A stretch of 9,604 bases of DNA from JBEGQX01 sp041180805 (GTDB taxonomy: Bacteria > Planctomycetota > Planctomycetia > Gemmatales > Gemmataceae). A program made the translations under genes and the position numbers. This document shows positions 6,511 through 9,604 of this stretch, piece by piece (position 1 is the first letter of the stretch; every line of letters starts with the position of its first letter). A model generated the notes under the pieces. That model had not been told where the DNA came from. It searched no databases and was given only the letters and a program-made list of their open reading frames with translations. The DNA lies in the NCBI GenBank assembly GCA_041180805.1, contig JBEGQX010000110.1, forward strand, positions 1-9,604. The letters run 5' to 3'.

Positions 6511-6768
6511 ATGAGCAAGAAGAAGCCAAAAAAGTCACAAACTAACATTTCAGGGTTTGTGGGCGTTGGGTTAGATAATCAGGATGAACACCAGCGAATT
6601 ACCCGCAGCGAGCACTTTTTCCTGGTAGGTGGATCCGAAGAAACCCACGAAAAAATGCAGGACACTGCCATTCGTTTTTCTGAAAATTTGAAACGCAAGG
6701 GCAAAACACTTCAGGAAACTTGCCCCGAAGAAGCCATAGACTTGCTTCGCGATTCCATGCGCCAATAA
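6511..6768 (+). CDS. 85-residue hypothetical protein
   Basis: Begins at an ATG with GGGGA (6499-6503 region) about eight bases upstream and ends with TAA at 6766-6768. The N-terminus is strongly basic ('MSKKKPKKSQ') and has no signal peptide. It is followed by a glycine-containing strand segment 'GFVGVGLDNQDEHQRITR' (15-32), then 'FFLVGGSEETHEKMQ' and two predicted amphipathic helices to the C-terminus. The single ordered domain, good start signals and spacing argue for a real gene. I cannot assign a family. It precedes the secreted hydrolase by 25 bases on the same strand and is probably co-transcribed with it. The product should stay in the cytoplasm, and the basic tail could contact nucleic acid, but that is only a guess. 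Confidence 0.75.
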   Translation: MSKKKPKKSQTNISGFVGVGLDNQDEHQRITRSEHFFLVGGSEETHEKMQDTAIRFSENLKRKGKTLQETCPEEAIDLLRDSMRQ

Positions 6769-6793
6769 ATTCCTAACTTTCCATAGAGGTCTT

Positions 6794-8782
6794 ATGCCAG
6801 CTAACCGAGTCCGTTGGATTCTGTTTGTCATTGTGATTATTGTTATTGGCAAAAATTCCGCATTTAGTCAGGCTCCTAAAAAGCCTGCCCCATTTGTGTT
6901 TCCGAAGGAGGAAATCGTCAAGGAAGAGGCAAAACTCCTTGATAAGTTGCAGGAATTAAAATCCGCAGCTTCTAAATTAGACACCAAAGAAATTTCATCC
7001 GATCTTCTGGCCGATGTAAAGGTTTACCAGAAAGCTTTGGAATGGCTTTTATGGTCCAAGGATTACAATCACAAAGATATATTCAAGAAAGCCCATTTTG
7101 CTGCCGAGCAGGGAATACTCCGAGCCAAACAGTTGGCAAACCAAAAACCTTCCTGGCTGCAAAATTTTGGGGTGACAGTACCACGCGGATATTTATCTAA
7201 AATTGATTCCTCGTTACAACCTTATGCGATTGTATACCCAAAATCTTACGGCAAAGACCTTTCCACCAAGTACCCATTGCACATTCTGCTCCATGGCAGA
7301 AATGACACCTTAACCGAGGTTGGTTTCCTTTACGACAACCGTTCAGACAAACCCATAACCCAAGAACAGGAACATATCCAACTGGCTGTTTATGGGCGTG
7401 GTAACAACGCATACCGATGGGCCGGAGAAACGGATGTTTTCGAAGCCATTGAAACCTTCCTCAATCAGGAGAAACAACTTGGGCGCCTGAAATTTGTCGA
7501 TTTGAAAAGGGTGGTTTTAAAAGGATTTTCCATGGGTGGTGCGGGTAGTTGGCATCTAGGTTTGCAACATCCGGATAAATGGTGCGTTGTCGGCCCCGGC
7601 GCAGGCTTTGTGAACACCCACGGATATGTTCCGAATTTGCCCGAGAAACTTCCGGAACCCTTGGAATCCAACCTTTCCATTTACGATGCTTTTCGTTATG
7701 CCCAAAATGCTTTCAATGTCCCGATCGTTGCCTATTCCGGGGAAATTGACAAACAAAAGGAAGCGGCGGACATCATGGAGCAAAAGATCAAAAGCCTTGG
7801 AATTCCCATGGTTCATTTGGTAGCCCCCGGGTTGGAACACAAATTTCCTCCGGAATGGCAAAAAAAAGCCTTCGATGAATATCTTCCACATATCACAAAA
7901 GGCATTCCGGATTATCCTTCGGAAATCAGGTTTGAAACTTATACTTTGAAGTTTCCCAAATGTCACTGGGTCCAACTGGATCGGCTGGAAAATCATTACC
8001 GCCAGTCCTCTATTCATGCCACTTTCAATGTGAGCCAATTCAATGTCAAAACCAAGAATGTAAAAGCTTTCCAGATTCTTCTGCCAGATTCCCCTCTCCG
8101 AGATTTTTCATTTGATATCGACGGCCAGAAAATCAATTCCAAGGCGTTCGCTTCAAAGACTAAAAGCATAAGTTTTGAAAGAACCGAGCAGGGGCAATGG
8201 AACCCTAAACTTGAATCAGGTACGGGAGATCAACTTGCCAAGAAACCCGGGTTACAAGGCCCGATTGACGATGCTTTTACCAAAGCGTTCATTTGCGTGA
8301 TTGGGAGTTCAACACCCTGGAACGAAGCATCTGAAAAATTTTCCAGGGAAGAACTTTCACGCTTTGGAAAAGAATGGAAACGCTATTTTCGTGGTGAATT
8401 GATCATCAAAAAAGACATTGAGGTGACCGAATCGGATCTTAAAAACCAAAACATTATTCTTTTTGGAGACCCTGGATCCAATAGCCTAATTTCCAAATCG
8501 CTTCCTAAATTGCCTATCAAATGGACTCAAAAAACCCTTCAATGGAGAAACATCCGTGTTGATTCCTCCAATCATTTGCCTGCGCTAATTTATCCAAGCC
8601 CTTTTTCACCCTCCAACTATTTGGTTTTGAATTCAGGCCACACATTTCGAGAGGCTGATTTGAAAGGCACGAACGCTCTTCTTTATCCCCGTCTGGGAGA
8701 CTACGCTATTATTCATTTGAAAGACGCATCCAAACCATTGGAAATTGGTCTTTTTGACGAGTCTTGGAATTTTCCCAAGTAA
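6794..8782 (+). CDS. Secreted alpha/beta hydrolase (prolyl-oligopeptidase/esterase-like) with C-terminal extension
   Basis: A 662-residue protein with AGAGG four bases before its ATG. Residues 1-26 form a signal peptide: basic 'NRVR', hydrophobic core 8-19, likely cleavage around 'AFSQA'. Residues 37-120 are charged and helical. The alpha/beta-hydrolase domain spans about 125-370: oxyanion region 'HILLHGRND' (163-171), nucleophile elbow 'GFSMGG' with Ser246, probable acid Asp319 in 'YSGEID', and His349 in 'GLEHKFP'. The triad is complete, so it is expected to be an active serine hydrolase outside the cytoplasm; whether it is an esterase or a peptidase cannot be told. Residues 380-662 form a second region with 'GPIDDAF' (489-495), 'FRGELIIKKDIEVTESDL' (532-549) and 'NIILFGDPGSN' (553-563). 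I recall this layout from planctomycetal esterase/peptidase-like proteins, but the domain has no function I can name. Likely co-transcribed with the preceding small gene. Confidence 0.88.
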   Translation: MPANRVRWILFVIVIIVIGKNSAFSQAPKKPAPFVFPKEEIVKEEAKLLDKLQELKSAASKLDTKEISSDLLADVKVYQKALEWLLWSKDYNHKDIFKKAHFAAEQGILRAKQLANQKPSWLQNFGVTVPRGYLSKIDSSLQPYAIVYPKSYGKDLSTKYPLHILLHGRNDTLTEVGFLYDNRSDKPITQEQEHIQLAVYGRGNNAYRWAGETDVFEAIETFLNQEKQLGRLKFVDLKRVVLKGFSMGGAGSWHLGLQHPDKWCVVGPGAGFVNTHGYVPNLPEKLPEPLESNLSIYDAFRYAQNAFNVPIVAYSGEIDKQKEAADIMEQKIKSLGIPMVHLVAPGLEHKFPPEWQKKAFDEYLPHITKGIPDYPSEIRFETYTLKFPKCHWVQLDRLENHYRQSSIHATFNVSQFNVKTKNVKAFQILLPDSPLRDFSFDIDGQKINSKAFASKTKSISFERTEQGQWNPKLESGTGDQLAKKPGLQGPIDDAFTKAFICVIGSSTPWNEASEKFSREELSRFGKEWKRYFRGELIIKKDIEVTESDLKNQNIILFGDPGSNSLISKSLPKLPIKWTQKTLQWRNIRVDSSNHLPALIYPSPFSPSNYLVLNSGHTFREADLKGTNALLYPRLGDYAIIHLKDASKPLEIGLFDESWNFPK

Positions 8783-8824
8783 ATACTCAGTCGTCAAAAT
8801 TATCAAAGCCGTTGCAATCGGAAA

Positions 8825-8862
8825 AATTCAAAATGCTGGGCAAAATACTGCAGTTTTGAATT
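8825..8862 (+). repeat. Inverted repeat after the hydrolase gene
   Basis: AATTCAAAA (8825-8833) and TTTTGAATT (8854-8862) are perfect nine-base complements, with a possible three-pair TGC/GCA extension inside. It lies 43 bases after the hydrolase stop codon and could be a weak terminator or mRNA 3' structure. No T tract follows the stem and the arms are AT-rich, so termination is uncertain. Confidence 0.35.
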
Positions 8863-8909
8863 CCCCGAAAACTGCCGGCCTCATTAAAATAGCGCAATAT
8901 TCATAATTG

Positions 8910-8928
8910 GCTTCGCTATGAGTGAAGC
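8910..8928 (+). promoter_or_regulatory. Candidate leader hairpin upstream of glyS
   Basis: GCTTCGCT (8910-8917) pairs with AGTGAAGC (8921-8928) with one G-U pair and an ATG triloop, 22 bases before the glyS start. A second, mutually exclusive stem TGAAG (8923-8927)/CTTCA (8935-8939) reaches the first base of the AGGGG ribosome site. No T-box or glycine riboswitch signature was seen. Regulation of glyS translation is speculative. Confidence 0.25.
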
Positions 8929-8938
8929 TTTGCTCTTC

Positions 8939-8943
8939 AGGGG
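8939..8943 (+). promoter_or_regulatory. Ribosome binding site of glyS
   Basis: AGGGG seven bases before the ATG at 8951, giving the N-terminus expected for the family. Confidence 0.55.
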
Positions 8944-8950
8944 TTGAACC

Positions 8951-9604
8951 ATGGACATGGACAAACTAGTTTCACTTTGCAAGCGCCGGGGCTTTCTATT
9001 TCAATCCAGCGAGATTTACGGAGGCCTGAACGGCTTTTGGGACTATGGCCCGCTAGGTGTTGAATTAAAAAAGAACATCAAGGAAGCCTGGTGGCGGGAC
9101 ATGGTATCAGGCCATAACGAATTGATAAAGCCCCAGGAAGCTCCGGAAGAATTCCAGATGGTAGGCTTGGATTGCAGCATCATCATGCACCCACAGGCAT
9201 GGAAATGTTCGGGGCATTATGATTTATTTCACGATTTCATGGTGGATTGTCGGGAATCTAAAAAACGTTATCGCCACGACCAGGTGCGGGGTAGGTGGGT
9301 TGAGGCCAAGGGGCAAAAAGTTTTTGTTGCGTCTCAGAATGGTGGCGAGGAAGGACTTAAAGAAACCGAACAAAAAGCCCTTAAATATTTCAACCTTCGT
9401 GCAAAATCCGCTGATGAACTGCAATGGCAATCCGAATTGGTTTCCCTGGTTACCATCAAGGATTTTTCACAAGTTCTTGGTCCCGATGCAAAATCACTGG
9501 GAACACTGACGGAACCCAGGGAATTCAACCTGATGTTCAAAACCTTTATTGGCGCCCTTGGTGGCGAGGAAAGCGCTGCGTTCCTAAGGCCGGAAACCGC
9601 CCAA
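8951..9604 (+). CDS. glyS: Glycyl-tRNA synthetase, alpha2 type (5' part)
   Basis: Charges tRNA-Gly with glycine; cytoplasmic class II synthetase. The frame stays open for 218 codons to the window end, so roughly the N-terminal 40% of a usual alpha2-type enzyme is present. The start 'MDMDKLVSLCKRRGFLFQSS' is typical. 'EIYGGLNGFWDYGPLGVELK' (residues about 22-41) and 'WWRDMV' belong to the motif 1 region, followed by 'VGLDCSIIMHPQAW' and 'SGHYDLFHDFMVDCRESKKRYR'. The last visible residues, 'EPREFNLMFKT' and 'AAFLRPETAQ', lead into motif 2, where the ATP-contacting Arg-Pro-Glu-Thr appears. This is the single-chain dimeric form also found in eukaryotes and Thermus, not the alpha2beta2 (GlyQ/GlyS) form of E. 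coli. Residues after motif 2, including motif 3 and the anticodon-binding domain, lie outside the window. Confidence 0.96.
   Translation, partial: MDMDKLVSLCKRRGFLFQSSEIYGGLNGFWDYGPLGVELKKNIKEAWWRDMVSGHNELIKPQEAPEEFQMVGLDCSIIMHPQAWKCSGHYDLFHDFMVDCRESKKRYRHDQVRGRWVEAKGQKVFVASQNGGEEGLKETEQKALKYFNLRAKSADELQWQSELVSLVTIKDFSQVLGPDAKSLGTLTEPREFNLMFKTFIGALGGEESAAFLRPETAQ

Noticed and set aside
7556..8038. 160-codon minus-strand open frame
   Set aside because: Fully antisense inside the secreted hydrolase gene, including part of its catalytic domain; no family features.
8783..8950. T-box or glycine riboswitch ahead of glyS
   Set aside because: The leader is short, and no T-box sequence, specifier stem or glycine aptamer core could be recognised.
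9219..9509. 96-codon plus-strand open frame and overlapping minus-strand frames
   Set aside because: They overlap the glyS frame, which is open to the window end and carries clear class II synthetase motifs.

Overview
The window is an ordinary-looking bacterial chromosome segment with leanings toward the Planctomycetes, possibly a Gemmatales-like lineage of modest G+C. The clues are a small HEAT-repeat lipoprotein ending in the 'TGKDIP..YEKW' style seen in planctomycetal HEAT proteins, a Ser/Thr-kinase-like protein whose N-terminus resembles planctomycetal kinases, an exported DUF3500 protein, a secreted alpha/beta hydrolase with a long C-terminal extension, and an alpha2-type glycyl-tRNA synthetase. 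This is inferred from recalled family patterns; no database was searched.

Layout. (1) 1-199: tail of an open frame, possibly entering from outside the window. (2) 203-1009 (-): HEAT-repeat lipoprotein, divergent from (3) 1148-2575 (+): a pseudokinase fused to a degenerate receiver domain. (4) 2578-3316 (-): family 4 uracil-DNA glycosylase, whose stop codon directly abuts the stop of the pseudokinase gene. (5) 3426-4325 (+): N-carbamoylputrescine amidase. (6) 4326-4732: a gene-poor stretch with a GC-rich cluster of hairpins, AT-rich filler and a strong terminator. (7) 4733-5782 (-): exported DUF3500 protein, downstream of (8) 5813-6292 (-): transcription factor GreA; the two look like one operon. 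(9) 6511-6768 (+): 85-residue hypothetical protein, followed after 25 bases by (10) 6794-8782 (+): secreted alpha/beta hydrolase. (11) 8951-9604 (+): 5' part of glyS, running off the window.

Functionally the window mixes housekeeping genes (ung-4, aguB, greA, glyS) with exported or cell-surface proteins of unknown physiological role. No mobile element, CRISPR array, tRNA or rRNA was seen. The most unusual object is the protein at 1148-2575. It keeps the scaffold of a protein kinase and of a response-regulator receiver, but both have lost the residues needed for phosphotransfer. Several alternative upstream TTG/GTG starts were trimmed to internal ATGs using Shine-Dalgarno position or known family length, as explained in the entries.
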